A stretch of 64,000 bases of DNA from Asterias rubens. Taxonomy: Eukaryota > Echinodermata > Asteroidea > Forcipulatida > Asteriidae. The notes under the pieces were generated by a model. The model did no database searches, had not been told where the DNA came from, and saw nothing but the letters and a program-made list of their open reading frames with translations. Each line of letters begins with the position of its first letter. Within the stretch, counting starts at the first letter, position 1. The position numbers and the translations under genes are program-made. The stretch lies in NCBI RefSeq assembly GCF_902459465.1, contig NC_047068.1, positions 3,472,001-3,536,000 on the forward strand, written 5' to 3'. Below, piece after piece: positions 33,122-48,100 of the stretch.

Positions 33122-36100
33122 GTAAGTGGTTTTTGACACCAGTTTGTAGGCCTAGGTTTAGTTTACAAAGTGGACACTATTGGTAAATGTCAGAGACTAG
33201 CCTTCACAGATGGTGTATCTCAACATATGCACAAAATAACAAACCTGTGAAAATTTTAGCTCAATCGGTCATCGAACTTGCGAGATAATAATGAAAGAAG
33301 AAAAAACACCCTTGTCACACGAAGTTGTGTGCGTTTAGACGGTTGATTTCAAGACCTCAAGTTCTAAACTTGAGGTCTTAAAATCAAATTCGTGGAAAAT
33401 TACTTCTTTCTCCAAAACTAGGTCACTTCAGAGGGAGCTGTTTCTCACAATGTTTTATACCATCAACCTCTCCCCATTACTTGTTACCAAGTAAGGTTTT
33501 ATGCCAATAATTATTTTGAGTAATTACCAATAAAGGCAGCGGACACTATTGATAATTACTCAAAATAATTATCACCATAAAACCCTACTTGGTGACGAGT
33601 AATGGGGAGCTGTTGATAGTATAAAACATTGTGAGAAACGGCTCCCTCTGAAGTAACGCAGTTTTCGAGAAAGTAGTAATTTTCCACGGATTTTATTTCG
33701 AGACCTCAGAGTTAAATTTTGAGGTCCCGAAATCAAGCATCTGAAAGCACGCAACTTCGTGTGACAAGGGTGTTTTTTTCTTCCTTTATTATCTCGCAAC
33801 TTCGACGACCAATTGAGTTCAAATTTTCACAGGTTTATTATTTTGTGCATGTGTTGAGATACACCGAGTGAGAAGACTTAGCAGAGGGTCAGGCATGGTA
33901 AGGGTGTTTTTCTTGCAAAAGCTTCGATGACCAATTAAGACCAAATTTTAACAGAAGTTGGAATTTTATATACAGGAATCTGACACACGATGTTATGCTT
34001 GAATCGCTTCTCAGATTCAACAGTTTTGGGTGACAAAAAGATATTCAAAATAATTTTTTGAAGGGAATCCTATCTCGAAATAATTTATACTATCAGCGGT
34101 TGCAGTTCTTCTCATCGAATAGGTTTTGATGGTAATTTCTGTGGAATCTTTTACCAAATGGATCCATTATAGACACTGGACACTGTAGGTAATATTGTCA
34201 AAGACCAGTCTTCTCACTTGGTGTATCTCAACATATACATAAAATAACAAACCTGTGAAATTTTGAGCTCAATTGATCGTCAAAGTTGCGAGATAATAAT
34301 GAAAGACGAAAAAACCCATCCTTGTCACACGAAGTTGTATGCTTTCAAATGCTTGATTTCGAGACCTCAAAATTAATTCTCAATCTCAGGTCTCGAAATC
34401 AAATTCGTGGTAAATTGCTTCTTTCTCGAAAACCACTTCACTTCAGAGGGAGCCGTTTTTTACAATGTCTTAAACTATCAACCTCTCCCCATTACTCGTT
34501 ACTAAGAAAGGTTTTATGCTAATAACTATTTTGAGTAACTACCAATAGTGTCCACTGCCTCTAAGGCAATCGTAAAAATGTAGGGTATCAGACCTTATAT
34601 GCTTCCTGCAGGAAAGTTCATCGTAAACATTTTTTTCTTCTTCTGAATTTAAAGCAAAACCAGGCACGTTGAGACCGTTATGAACTGCCTAGGAATGTCA
34701 ATTGTTGTTTTATAATGCAACTGCTTCCGCCATTGATTTGTTTTGATGAAATTATAAACAATTTGTGGAGCCATCTCTAGGGTGCGTTCGTTTAGCTTCC
34801 CTGGGTCGACCCCGGTGTGTGGAGTTTTTTTTTCCAGGACGAACGTGTGCAGATAATTACCCACGTTCGTTCTGGACAAAAAAAAACGCCACACACTGGG
34901 GTAGACCCAGGGGAGCTAAACGAACGCACCAAGGCGTATGAAGTTAAACCACGGGTGGTTGTGCCTGAACTGCGCATGTGCATACTGTAAATAGCCACGT
35001 TATGGAATTCGGTTTCCCCCTTTTAAATAATCCTTGGGGGCGTTATTATCGAACTCGGGCTTTCTTTCCCTTTTTGAAACAATCCACCGAGAGGGATGGT
35101 TGTGACACTTCACTAAGTATTGTCGATTGCTCAAAAGTTGTACATGGTTGTTAAAGATGCTATGTCAGATTTTTGGCCCCAAACATTAAAACATTTTTTT
35201 TTAGTGAATGGTATTTCAAAGAGTATCACCCGCTCTAACGAAAAAAAGTTCAACTTTTACTTTTAATGGTCAGGAACCATGACAAAAATTTAAAACGTTT
35301 CTTATAAAACACATAAGAATTGGTCACGTGAGACATTTCCCGACAAAAATTCATTTTGAGCACTTTATTTCACTGCTACTATTGGCGGACTTTTTCGAGG
35401 AATGGCTCAAATGAAAGCTTGTAACTTTCTCGACCCCCATCAAAGTTCCTAGTGAACTTAGATATTGGCAAAAATTCCTTGGGTCAAATCGGCCAAAAAT
35501 CCGACGTAGCATCTTTAACTACACGCATGCCCTTTTCACACTTTCATGGTAATTTTTGGTAGATATTATCATCACGCTACCCTCACGGGATTTTCCCGGG
35601 AAATAACTGATTCACAGGAAATAATTAACCCTGCTCTCACGGGTAGGTTTGGAAGTGTTTACGAAAATAGAAGTAAATTACACCCGCCGTTTACACAAAA
35701 ATATGAACTAAAAAGAAAGACCACGAATGGATTAAAACGCGTGGCATTGTGGAAACGGACTTCCGCCCACAACCAATGGCAACTTCCGCAATGGTTGACC
35801 TACCTCTTCAACACATTTCCTATGGGGTTGGATCGTAAGTTCATTCATTCATTTTTTGTAAATATATTTTGTTACCACACACAAAAAAAAGTGATAAAAT
35901 TTACACTATATTGTAATGATTAAAGAAAAACATAAGTACAATAGGGTTTTGTGTGAGGCTGGAGGTTTCCTAGAAGCATCAGTGCACTCATAAAAATAAA
36001 ATAACAAAACAAAGAACAGTAAAACAGTATATTAAAGGCATTGGACACTATTGGTAATTAATTGTCAAAGCGTAGCCTTCACAGTTGGTGTATCTCAACA

Positions 36101-39100
36101 TATTATGCATAAATTAACAAACCTTGAGAAAATTTGAGTTCAATCGGTCATCGAAGTTGCGAGATAATAATGAATGAAAAATAGCCCTTGTCACACGAAG
36201 TTGTGTGCGTTTAGATGGTTGATTTAGAGACCTCAAGTTCTAAATCTGAGGTCTCGAAATCAAATTCGTGGAACATTACTTCTTTCTCGAAAACTATGGC
36301 ACTTATTCAGAGGGAGTCGTTTCACACAATGTTTTACACCATCAACCTCTCCCCATTACTCTTCACCAAGAAAGGTTTTATGCCAATAGTTATTTTGAGT
36401 AATTACCAATAGTGTCCACTGCCTTTAACTCCTCAAATTGCTAGCAATATGACTAACTTGATCAGAGGTAACAATGGAGTTAAAGGTGTGATCCTTCCAG
36501 GGCAACTTGTTCAAGATCAAATTAAATCAAATCAGATCAAATTAAATCAGATCAAATCAAAACACGCTGATGACACCAGTATTTATTACTGACAACACAG
36601 AGTTCAATGCATGACGAAGTTTGTTTTACAGTTATGGAGAAGGGTCAGGCTCTAAAATAAATGCTTCGAAAACTCAAGGATTGTGGCTTGGTGCGTGGAA
36701 AAAAACAGAACAGATAAAGCCAGGGAATTTCAATTGGAATAATCAAAAGATTAAAATTCTTGGCATTTATTTTGGAAATGGTGTCAAACCAGAAGATATT
36801 TGGTTGGAACGGGCTAACAAAACGAAAAATGTTCTGAATAGATGGAAAGAAAGGTCTCTGACTATGAAAGGGAAAGCTGTTGTTGTGAATAGTTTCATTG
36901 GTAGCGTATTATGGTTCAGTGGTCCCTTGCCCCAAATATCTGAAAGACGAATTGGATAGAAGTATTTTTGATTTCTACTGGAACTCTAAACCTAACAAAA
37001 TAAGAAGAGACACTATCAGAGGTCCATCAGAATTAGGTGGAACTGGTTTAATCAACATTTCATGTAAACTTGATGCTTTGTTATTAAAGTGGCTTCAGAA
37101 ATACAGCTCGAGACCTGGGAAATGGAAATTCCTTTTCGAGTTTTGGATCAAACAGGCAAACACCGATCAATCACTCGGGTGGTTTGTCTTTAACAATGCT
37201 AAACTGATTGGCTCTAAATTGCCCTTTTTCATAGAAAGCTTGTGCTGGTCTTTCAAACGGCCAATGGTGTGATGAAACCAAACGTGACTTGTATTAATGA
37301 AGCCATTGAAATACCTTTGTGGAACAATACTGTCATTACCAATACAGACAAAAAAATGGATACTAAAATCTTGAAACAGCATGGTATGGTATGTCTGAAA
37401 CATGTCATCAATAATGGCAACCTTCTAACTGCTCAGGAATTGGCCAAGAAATGTCACATCAAACCAATTAATGCAGGGAAAATTATGTCAGGCTTAAGGA
37501 AACATGTAAGTGATGATTTGTTAACAGAAAACAGAGAAGGTCCAGCACGTCACGTCAGTAGTATGTTGCATTTTTAAAATAATGATGAGAGTGTTCATGT
37601 TTCAGATACTACTGTGAAAACTATTTATAAGAGCATGGTTATGGACCGCTTTGTTCAGCCAATTGTTGAAAAGACCTGGCCAATTAAGCTTAACATTCGT
37701 CAAAACATTATTGACTGGAAAGAGGTTTGGAAAAAAGCTAGCACCCAAAGTATTGATTATGACGATAGAGATCTCTGGTTTCGGTTGCGACATCGCATTC
37801 TTCCTACTTGTGATGTTTTACAGAAAATGAAAAAAATAGCACCTAAGGACAATCAATGTGGTTTATGTAAACAAGAGGAAGAGACTATAGAACACGTCTT
37901 TATATATTGTAAATGTACTTGGACTTCTTGGTTATTTTTGGAATTATGTTCTTCGTAAGTATAAGGGTAATAAACACTTTCATCTCAACGATAGTAACAA
38001 AATATTGGGATACGGCAAACAAATTGAAAACATAAATTTTGTTTGTTCCTAATAGCTAAACTTCACAGAACTATCTGGAACTCCAGATGCAGAAATCGCC
38101 CTGCAATCAATCCGGTCTCTGATAAAAAATTGTTGAAGTTTTTCCAGCACAAACTTAAACGAATGATTCTTTTGGAAAAACAAAGACTTAATGATGATGA
38201 TTTTGTTGAATTGTTTTGTAAAAACCAGGCTTTGTGCCACATGATTGGGGAAAAAGTTGTATTTTCGTTCTAAGTCCTCTTGTTTTGTATTTTTTCTTTT
38301 TAGTTTTGTTTATATAATGGTCTTTTAATCATTGATCTGTTATGTAGTGTTGTTGTTTTTCTGTTGAAAGGTTTTTGATGGAATGTAATAAAAGGAGATG
38401 CATGTCTCCATTGCAGAAAAAAAATAGTGTCCACTGCCTTTAATACAACTAAATTACAACTTAGATATTGGCATAAAGTTAACTCGAGATTGGAATAAAG
38501 AAAGTCTGCTTAAGTTGAGTTTTTAGTTTCTGCTTGAATAAGAATAAACTCTGTATTTTTGTCAAAGAGGAATCCAAGGAATTGGATGGTTGTTGTGCCA
38601 GAACTGCGCATGTGCGTACCGTTTTTAGCCTCGTTATGGAGTTCGGGCTTTGTTTTCCCTTTATAATCCTTGGAGGAGGCGTTATCATTATGGGATTCAG
38701 GCTTTATTTTCCCTTTATAAACCTTGGAGGGGGCGTTATAGTAATGGAATTCGGGCTTTCTTTTCCCTTTTTGAAATAATCCTCCAAGAGAAAAATGGTT
38801 GTGACACTACACTGCCTATGAAGCTTTGTGCATGGTTGTAGCCTGCTCGTTATCAAGAATAGGTTCGAGCTTCCTTGGGTGGGTCGACCCCGGCGGTGCA
38901 CCCGGTGCACCCGGTGCGTTCGATTTACATCATTCCAGGGTCTCTTAGGTCAGCCCCAAGTGCCGTGCCGTGCCGTGTATGACGGTGAGTGATCGTTCGT
39001 TTAGCTCACGTCAGGTGCTCACTCGATCGAGTGAGCACCGCGGGGTCGACCTGGGGAAGCTAATCGAATGATGACACCTGCCAAAATCGCTCTATATAGC

Positions 39101-42100
39101 GCCCCCTCTTGACAAGTATTAGTGTCGAGATGGTCGCGTTTCTAGACTCCTTTACGTAATGTGCAGTTAACTGGTTCGCAACCAGACTGCTTGCTTGTTT
39201 ATGTTTTTGGTGTTGAAGCAGAGAGTCGCACGTGTAGAGCGACAGTTACTTGAGATGTTGTCACCAAACTGACGATTTCTACTGGCTAAAGTAAGAAACA
39301 ACTGCAAGTTGTATTTATTCATTTACATTTTTAGTTATTCGACATGGAAGTTGGGAAAAACATGGACGATATAATCAATAATGAAACAGAAAAACTATAA
39401 AAACTGTTCCTGCAATGAAATACAAATAATATAATAAATTAATAGTTTGTGTTTGTTGAATACATATGTTTACTTTGGTGTTGATGCTTGAAGCTACAGC
39501 TTGTGTTCCTCTTTAATACTGCATTTTGGGTTCACATTGATAAGGGCGGTATTCCAATGATTTTCGAGTTCTGGCTTGAATTAGTTAATTGATGGGGCAT
39601 TAATGGCTTTGTCAGGAAGGTCGTTCCAATTATTTCTGCTTCTCACTGAAAATGACATCTGCCTCGTCTTAGTCAGATCTGCAGTGGGGCTTCCTTATTT
39701 TGAGCCTGTGTCGTGTCCCCTAGTTAGTTCTGATTTCAAACTTGTCATACAGCCTCAAATCCATGAATGAATTTGTATATTTGAAGAAGATCAGCCCTCT
39801 GACTGCGGGACTCTAGTGATGGTAGTTTGAGTGTCTTGGTAATGAGTAATGGGGAGAGGTTGATAGCATTGATGTATCCGGCAGGATATTTTGCTGTTAA
39901 CCAATAGAGATGGAGAGATGAGAGATGGATACAAAACATTGTGAGAAACGGCTCCCTCTGAAGTGACATAGTTTTCGAGAAAGAAGTATTTTTCCACAAA
40001 TTTGATTTTGAGACCTAGAGTTTAGAATTTGAGGTTTTGAAGTCAACCATATAAAAGCACACAACTTCGTGTGACAAGGATGTTTTTTTCTTTTGTTATT
40101 ATCTCGCAAGTTCGACAACCAATTGAGCTCAAATTTTCACCAGGTTTGATATTTTATGCATTGAGATACACCAACTGTGAAGGCTAGTCTATGACAATTA
40201 CCAATAGTGGTAATTCGTAACAGTCTATTTTCTGGAAAATAGACTGCTCCAGGACAGGCTGCATCTCTAAATAATAGTTGTCATTTTATCTTTATTATTG
40301 CTTCCAAGAAAAGATTGAACTTACAATGATAATTATTTAAGTTGTGCAGGTTTATTTTTGGAGATTTGAATATTTGCTTAATATTCTTTTTTCGTTTCCC
40401 ATTTGCAGATGAAGAGGCTCCAAACATTACGTGTCCTGAAAATATAGTCAATAATACAGACCCCACTTTGCCATATGCCACTGTCGTCTGGTCTGACCCT
40501 ATTGTCACAGGCAACTCTGGACAGGACGCCACATTCTTTGGAGATGAAAAATCAGGATCTACCTTCGACATTGGTTCCCATGTTGTGATTTATAACGCAA
40601 CAGATAGCAGCAACAACACTAATTATTGCAACTTCACCATCCAAGTTATAGGTAAATATTTTCTAACCAAATCTGTGAGTGTGACGACCCACAAACAAAC
40701 AAATAATAGTTGCTCTGCTTTTACCCAAACAATGCATGTACACATTGATTCAAAGTTTGTCTTTATATCACTTGTTAATGCAACCCCAACTGACTGGGTT
40801 TTGACCAGTCAGAAAGCATGATTTAATAATAATAATAATAACACAGCAATTATAAAGGTGCACTAAATCTGGTGTTAAACCATTCAAAGGCGCCGGTCAA
40901 GATGGAGGGAAGTCTCAAGTGTTGGGGAAAGCAAGTGTGAACAGGTGTGTCTTAAGTTGCTGCTGAAGGATGGAAATGTTATGTATTTGAGGTTTTCAGG
41001 GAGTGAATTCCAGAGCCTGGGTGCTGTAATGGAAAAAAAAACCTGTCCCCGTAGCTGGCTAGACGAGACCGGGGAACAAGGAGCATGTTGCTTGTGAATG
41101 GTAGACTTGGGGTGGATTTCACAAAGAGTTAGGACTAGTCTTATCTCGAGTTTGGACGAGTTACTCGTAAGCACAGAATCGCGCTTACGGAAGCAGGGAA
41201 CTCCGTGCTTACGGCAAGCGTATTTCACAGGTAAGCGGCGAATTTTGGCTTCTGCGCGTGCGTAAACCGCGTTACTAGGGATTCTACGTTTACAAAGCTA
41301 GCGGAGAAATTCGGCGCTTGCACGTAAGCGAGGAATCGTGATCGTAAGCGCAGAATTCTGCGTTAAGCCCAGGTCTTGGGCCCAGGTCTTGATTTCTCCG
41401 CATTATTTATTGATGTTATTTTTTGTACTTTGTATTTTGTAACAGATGATGAATCTCCCAATATAACATGTCCCAGCAATCAGACAGTTATGACAGATCT
41501 GGGTCAGAATTATGCAACATTTACCTTACCTGCGGAGGACTTTTCCATTGACAACTCTGGACTTTCTCCTGATGTTACCGTCGATGTGAATGGCGCAGCC
41601 TACATCATTGGAGACACTGTTGTATTGAATCTTGCAAGCATGCCACATTTAGTGCAGTACACAGCCACAGACAACTCGACCAACAATGCCTCTTGTGATT
41701 TCTACATCGCAGTTATAGGTAATTGTAATTTATCATTTCTTGCATACTGTGCAAGTAACCTACTTTGTATTTAGAACAACTGGCTCCTGATTGAAAAACA
41801 AGTGTAAATTACTTACTCTGCACTTTAAAACATGGACGGCATAATCATTAATGAAAAATAAAAATTACAATCGCTAACTGTTCCCTGAAATGTTATAGTT
41901 TGTGTTAATAATAATAATAATAATAATAACCCGTTTTTATATAGCGCTTTTTACACCAAGAGGGCGTCCCAAAGCGCTTCACATTATTTTACCCCTGGTC
42001 ACTGGGCCTTAATTCACTCCTTAAACCATCTTAGCTCCCTGGTGGAGTATACAGCCTTGTACAATAAATATGCACTGCTCGGCTAAATCAATTATAACAA

Positions 42101-45100
42101 CCATCTCTGCCCTCACAGGGAACCATCTACCCCTGGGTGGAGAGAAGCAATTAAGTGTCTTGCTCAGTGATACAAGTGTCACAAGCGGAATTCGAACCCA
42201 CAATCTGCTGTACAGAAGCACCAGAGCTTGAATTCGGTGCTCTTATCCGCTCAGCCACGACACCCTACCTTGTTTGTTGATGTCTCAGGAAAATAGACAT
42301 CTCCAGGCTGCTCTCAAAATAGTAGTTTTTTTGATGTCATTGTAGTCAATGTTTGAATCTTTGTATTATTGCTTCCCAAAAAAAGATTGAACCTACCATG
42401 ATAATTATTTATGTTGTGCAGGGCTATTTTTGGAGATTCAAATTTTTGCCAAATATTCTTTTTTTGTTACTCATTTTCAGATAAAGAGGCTCCAAACATA
42501 AAGTGTCCTGAAAATATAGTCAATAATACTAAGCCTGGTTCACCAAACGCCACTGTCGTCTGGTCTGACCCTATTGTCACAGACAACTCTGGACAGGACG
42601 TCACATTCTTTGGAGATGAACATTCAGGATCTACCTTCGACATTGGTTCCCATGTTGTGATCTATAACGCAACAGATAGCAGTAACAACACTAATTATTG
42701 CAACTTCACCATTCAAGTTATAGGTAAATATTTAATATATATTAAAGTATTTTCTCATCAAATCTGTGACAACCCACACACAATGCTGCATAATATTTGT
42801 AGTCTTCAAGTTTACTTTCGAATTTACACTAAACATTGCAATTTTACTGTTAAAATTGTTAGCTAAAGTATGGAACGGTTAAAGACAGTGGACACTATTG
42901 GTAATTGTCAAAGACCAGTCTTCTCACTTTGTATATCTCAACATATGCATAAAATAACAAACCTGTGAAAATTTGAGCTTGATTGGTCGTCTGAGTTGCG
43001 AGATAACAATGAAAGAATAAAATGCCCCTGTCACTTGAAGTTGTGTGCTTTCAGATGCTTGATTTTGAGACCTCAAATTCTAAACTTGAGGTCTCAAAAT
43101 CAAATTTGTGGAAAATTAATTCTTTCACAAAAACTACGTCACTTCAGAGGGAGCCGTTTCTCACAATGTTTTATACTATCAACCTCTCCCCATTACTCGT
43201 TACCTCGTGAGGTTTTATGCTGATAATTATTTTAGTAATTACCAATAGTGTCCACTGCCTTTAAGTCTACTTTTAAAATTTAATTTTTTTTTAAATTTTA
43301 GCATTTTATATGCTCTGTGGTGCAATCTTGGGCCAATATTGATGGGGGACATTTGATATAGTGTCCCCCCCCCCACCCTTCCAAAAGTTGTGTCATCCTT
43401 TTCCCCCAGGAGTAATGCCCATGGCGGGACACAGGGTTTGGTCTTACACAGTGCAATACTTGGGCTTCGTGATAAGGTGCTCAAAGGTATCCCCCAGCCT
43501 CCCAAATATGGGGGGAGGGGACATGTCCCCCTGTCCCTCCCCGGATAGGCGCCCATGGTGACAGTCAAAGCAATTGAATGTTTAGTTTTGTCTTGACGTT
43601 GCTCCCTTTAACAGTGTTTTGGGCATAAATATTTAAATTGATAACTTCATTTTGGTTTATTATAGTGGGATTAAATTTGTTTAACTACCAACCCGTCACC
43701 ACGGTCAAGTTGTTAGACTGCAGGACTTGCAATCACAAGGTTTTGGGTTCAAATCACCCAGCTAACCGCTGATTTCAATGACAAGAATAAATATTATCGT
43801 CTAGTTACTGAATCAGAATTTCTTGATTTGTGTCAGTCATAATCATGGACGTTAAATCAATGGTTGTATGAGAGAGATTGGCTGTTGCCAGTTTGGTGTT
43901 TATATCCCTTTGTGGGGGTTTGCCAGGTTCCCTTGATGGGAAGAGCATTCAAACAAACAGACAAACAAACAAAACAACCCTATGCTACCCGTTTTCTTAA
44001 GTTTAAATGTACATGTAGGATGCTCTTTTTCGTTTACGTATTTAGATAACGAGCCTCCTAGCATTAATGGCTGCCCTGATGATGCGATAATTCCTGCCGC
44101 GTCAACCATTCCGGTACCTCACTCATGGGTCCCTCCAGTCTTCTCGGATAACTCTGGTCAGTCTGTTGATGTGGAGTTTGGTTGCTTAGCAACCATCTCC
44201 AATGACTGCCATCAAGATGGATACGGAAATTTCTCAGTTGGAGATACCAAGGTGATGACCAAAGGAACAGATGCGTCTGGAAATCAGAAATTCTGTAACT
44301 TCACCGTCACAATCAAAGGTGCATTGAAAAAGTTTTTATCTTACAAAGTTTTTGTTGTTTTTCTTTTGCCAGGATGCATCAAGCTATCTTCAAGAAAGAC
44401 CTATTTATTACTTGATAGACCTCAATCTAGTTTCCCCCAATATGGCAGAGTATTTTAATCTGAATATTTGTTTCTTCCTTCAAGAATGAAAATCAAATTT
44501 ATGGATAAAAATGGTCCCATCTGTTCATAAAATGAAAATGACACAAATCAATACTTTGACCTTGTGTTGGCGCTCACCTGAGCTACCAATCATGGTGGTC
44601 TCCTTCTTTGTTTCTTTTTGCAGAGGTTGATCTAGTCTGCCCGTTGAATAAGACGTTCTCAACTGATCCTGGCTCTAGTACAGCCATAGTCAGCTGGCAT
44701 GAACCGGATCTAACTGGATGGGACGAGACAAACTTCACATCAAGTGCTGTTTCCGGACTGGTACATCCGATTGGTTCACAGAGAGTGACATATCAGCAGT
44801 GGTTTGGAATCAACAATCTGGTTCTGACATGCTCTTTTGAAGTTGACGTTGTCGGTAAGCTCACTGTTATGTATAACAGGCCTGGAATTACAAATATTTT
44901 TAGGGCAATGCCACTTTGGAGGGCACCAAGGCCAGTAGAAAGGGCATCAAGGCAAAACAAATTCAAAATCGAGGAGCAATGCCAATTTAGGGCAATACCA
45001 CTTTGGAGGGCACAAAGGCCAGTACAAAGGGCACCGAGGCCAAAATTTATAAAAAGAGGAGGTGTGTAGGCAATTAAGTTATTTCAAATGGGTCATTAAC

Positions 45101-48100
45101 CTAACTTAGAAACAAGTCAATTAAAAATTTAAAAATTGGGCAGAGGTTTCTATAGGGGCGCAGAATCGCTATATTTTTCCTTGTGCGATAACCTATACTA
45201 ACCAAAACAATTTGCATTCGTTCATTTGTTTTGTCTCCCATAGATACGGAACCTCCCACAAACAACTGTCCTACTGACGTCATCCTCCCATGGTTATCAG
45301 ACACACCTGATGTATCTTATGCATGGAGCCCTCCATTCTTCTCAGACAATTCTGGTGAGTGATTTCTTTTGCTGGAATGCCCCGAGGTGAAACAAAAAAA
45401 AAGAATAATAAACATTAGAACAAACCAATAACTAGCACTTTGACAAAAATACACGCAAATGTTATATTTTGGAATCTTGTGATTCTAATTATTTTGCAAT
45501 GGGCCATATTTTTTACCGCGCGAGGGCGCTGTCAATCATTTATGGGGTTATATTCATTCATACCCAATCCATCAAGGACAATAAGACATTTAAAGGAGCC
45601 GATACAACCCACCTCTAAAGCAACTTAAAACTATGGTGCAACAAAAGTGACAGAACGCCTATTGAAACTGTGCGAGACAAATCGCGTATACTCCCAGAAG
45701 TGATAAACATACTCTTGAGCGCGCCCTCACGCGGCTGAGGAACACTTAATTAAACTAAATGAAAACATTGATGGGATGTTGTCGCAGGTTGTATCACAAT
45801 AACAATTTTCTATAGCTGCGACTAATTTTTAATTCCCAAGATGCATTGCAGCGTAATGTTGGCCAGACAGGTGCAATAGTAAATTTCACACTGAAAGGGT
45901 TGCAAAGGATTGTGTCACTGATGTCTGTTTGTGTTTTGTAAGTAAATTCACTAAACAGGTAGTCGCTACTATTTTTTGTAGTAGTCAGGGTGGCATGATT
46001 AACCGAGCAGTAGAAAAACAGTAGTTGGTACTCGACTAAGCAGTCAATAGTCGCGGCTACAACGACACTCCTCGCACTAGTCGCCAAGCCTTGCAGTTAT
46101 ACCAACATTAATCTTTTCACTCTTGCGTTTATATTCTTCTCTGTAATACTGCGTTAACGTAATAATCCCTTCTTTCTCGCCAAAATAGCTGGTGTCCGAC
46201 TTGTTGGCGGAAGCGTCCTATCTGAAGGTAGAGTTGAAGTATTCTATGGTGGCCAATGGGGCACTGTATGTGATGATTCATGGGACATCACAGACGCAAG
46301 CGTTGTGTGCAGACAACTTGGCTTCTCTAGAGCTATTACCGCATGGAGCAGCTCACAATTCGGACAGGGAACAAGTCGAATACTCATGGACAACGTCAAC
46401 TGCAATGGGAGTGAGCACCGACTGCAAGATTGTGCTTTTCCAGGCTGGGGTTCCCACAATTGTGGCCATTCAGAAGATGCTTCAGTGACTTGTGACCCAG
46501 GTAATACATTGTGTAATTTACCTCATTTTAAAACATGGACTTTCATTCATTCATTCAGTCGATGCGGAGCATCAGATGATGGCCCTCCAAACGCGTTGGT
46601 CCTCCATTGCTGTATGCAGCTCTTCCCGACGCAGTCCAGAGTCCCGGCACAAGGTGTCAACATAGGTGGTTTGTGCTCTGCCTCGGGAACAGTGACCTTG
46701 AGTAGGGGCCCATAGCACCAGCCTGCTCACTGCCAGCTCAGCATGTCTGAGACAGTGACCTGCTAATCTCAGCCTTCTTGTCCTAACCTTGGTGCTAACT
46801 CTCGGTAGTCCACTGTACAGCTCCAGATTTGTGACATTGCCTCTCACATGTACAGTAAATGGCAAATAGTATAAAAAAAAGCTGTTACCCAGGGCCTACA
46901 CTGATTTGTTTATCTCTCGCTTCACTTTACAAAACCAAACATAAGCAAGTAAAGTAAACCTCAAAACCCACCAGTATCAATTAATGCTAGAGATGAAAAC
47001 AACACACTCAAAGTAGAAAGCTTTGTTCATCCTATTCCAGTAAAGACAATCAACTTTCATCTGAAATATCTGCATTTATGAAATCCAAATTGAGGTTGAG
47101 GTACATTGACTCAATCTTTGTTAACAGAGAGGAGACTAAGTGTTATTAATAAATACCTTGGACGGTTTCAAGTCGCTGATTGGTCAAAACCCGGTCACGT
47201 GTGGGAGTGTTAACGGCAGTATAAAGACCGGCTTTGGAAAATAGCGAATACGTGGCCACTAAATCAGCATACATTGTGTAAACCTTGCGCGTTGCACTGT
47301 ATGGCACGCTTATTTATATCCCTGTTAGTTTCATTGCAACTTCGCGCACTTACGCGTACGCGCGCTGAAAATGTATAAATTTTGAGTGCGCGCGTGTAAC
47401 ATGTGCGCGCTTATAAACTGACGCCAAGCTCATGCACGCATTTTAATGCACAAGGAACAGCTATCGTCCAATCATTTGCCTTCTTTGACCCCAGTGAAGG
47501 CGCTGAACAGATCATTATTTAAAAGAGTCACTGGTCTCAAAGATGAGTAATGTGATAAACGCACGAAAGAGATGGGAACCATCAAAAGCTCAAATATGGC
47601 CCCTGAACATGTCTGGAAGTACCGCCGAGAGAAAAGTCACACAATTTGGACAATTTTAGCCATTTAATTCGCTAAAAAATGTATTTATTAATGGGAATAA
47701 CAGTGTTCGTACCCGGTCTTCACTGCGTGGTGATGACCTTGGTTGGTGGCTGGCGCTGTTAACGGAACTCGCCTCCGGCTCGGTCCGTTAACAGCGCCAG
47801 CCACCAACCCGGTCATTACCACGCAGTGAAGACCGGGTACTCGCACTGTTATTCCCTAATTAACGACTGTGTGTATTGGAAGAGCCATGCAACCATTGTA
47901 CCAATATGAATCTGAAGTAGATTTTTCCTGAAAGTGTTGTGGCCGAGTGGTTTATAAGAGCACCGAATTCAAATTCTGGTGTTTCTGATCAGCCGTGACA
48001 CTTGTGTCCTTAAATCATGACACTTAACCATTGCTTCGCCCTTCGAATGGGACGTAAAGCTTGTTTCCCATGTGTTGTTTAACGCATGTTAAATAACCCA

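Noticed and set aside
35546-35923. 125-codon ORF in the large first intron of the HYR/SRCR gene
   Set aside because: It covers repeat-like ttcccgggaaat sequence, lacks a domain and has no matching phase-1 splice sites.
43690-43765. A functional tRNA gene
   Set aside because: Only A- and B-box-like motifs are evident; I could not build a full clover-leaf, and similar heads here belong to SINEs.
46244-46459. Antisense and alternate-frame ORFs over each SRCR exon
   Set aside because: They recur at the same place in all SRCR exons because the exons are similar; the sense frame has the Cys pattern and splice sites.
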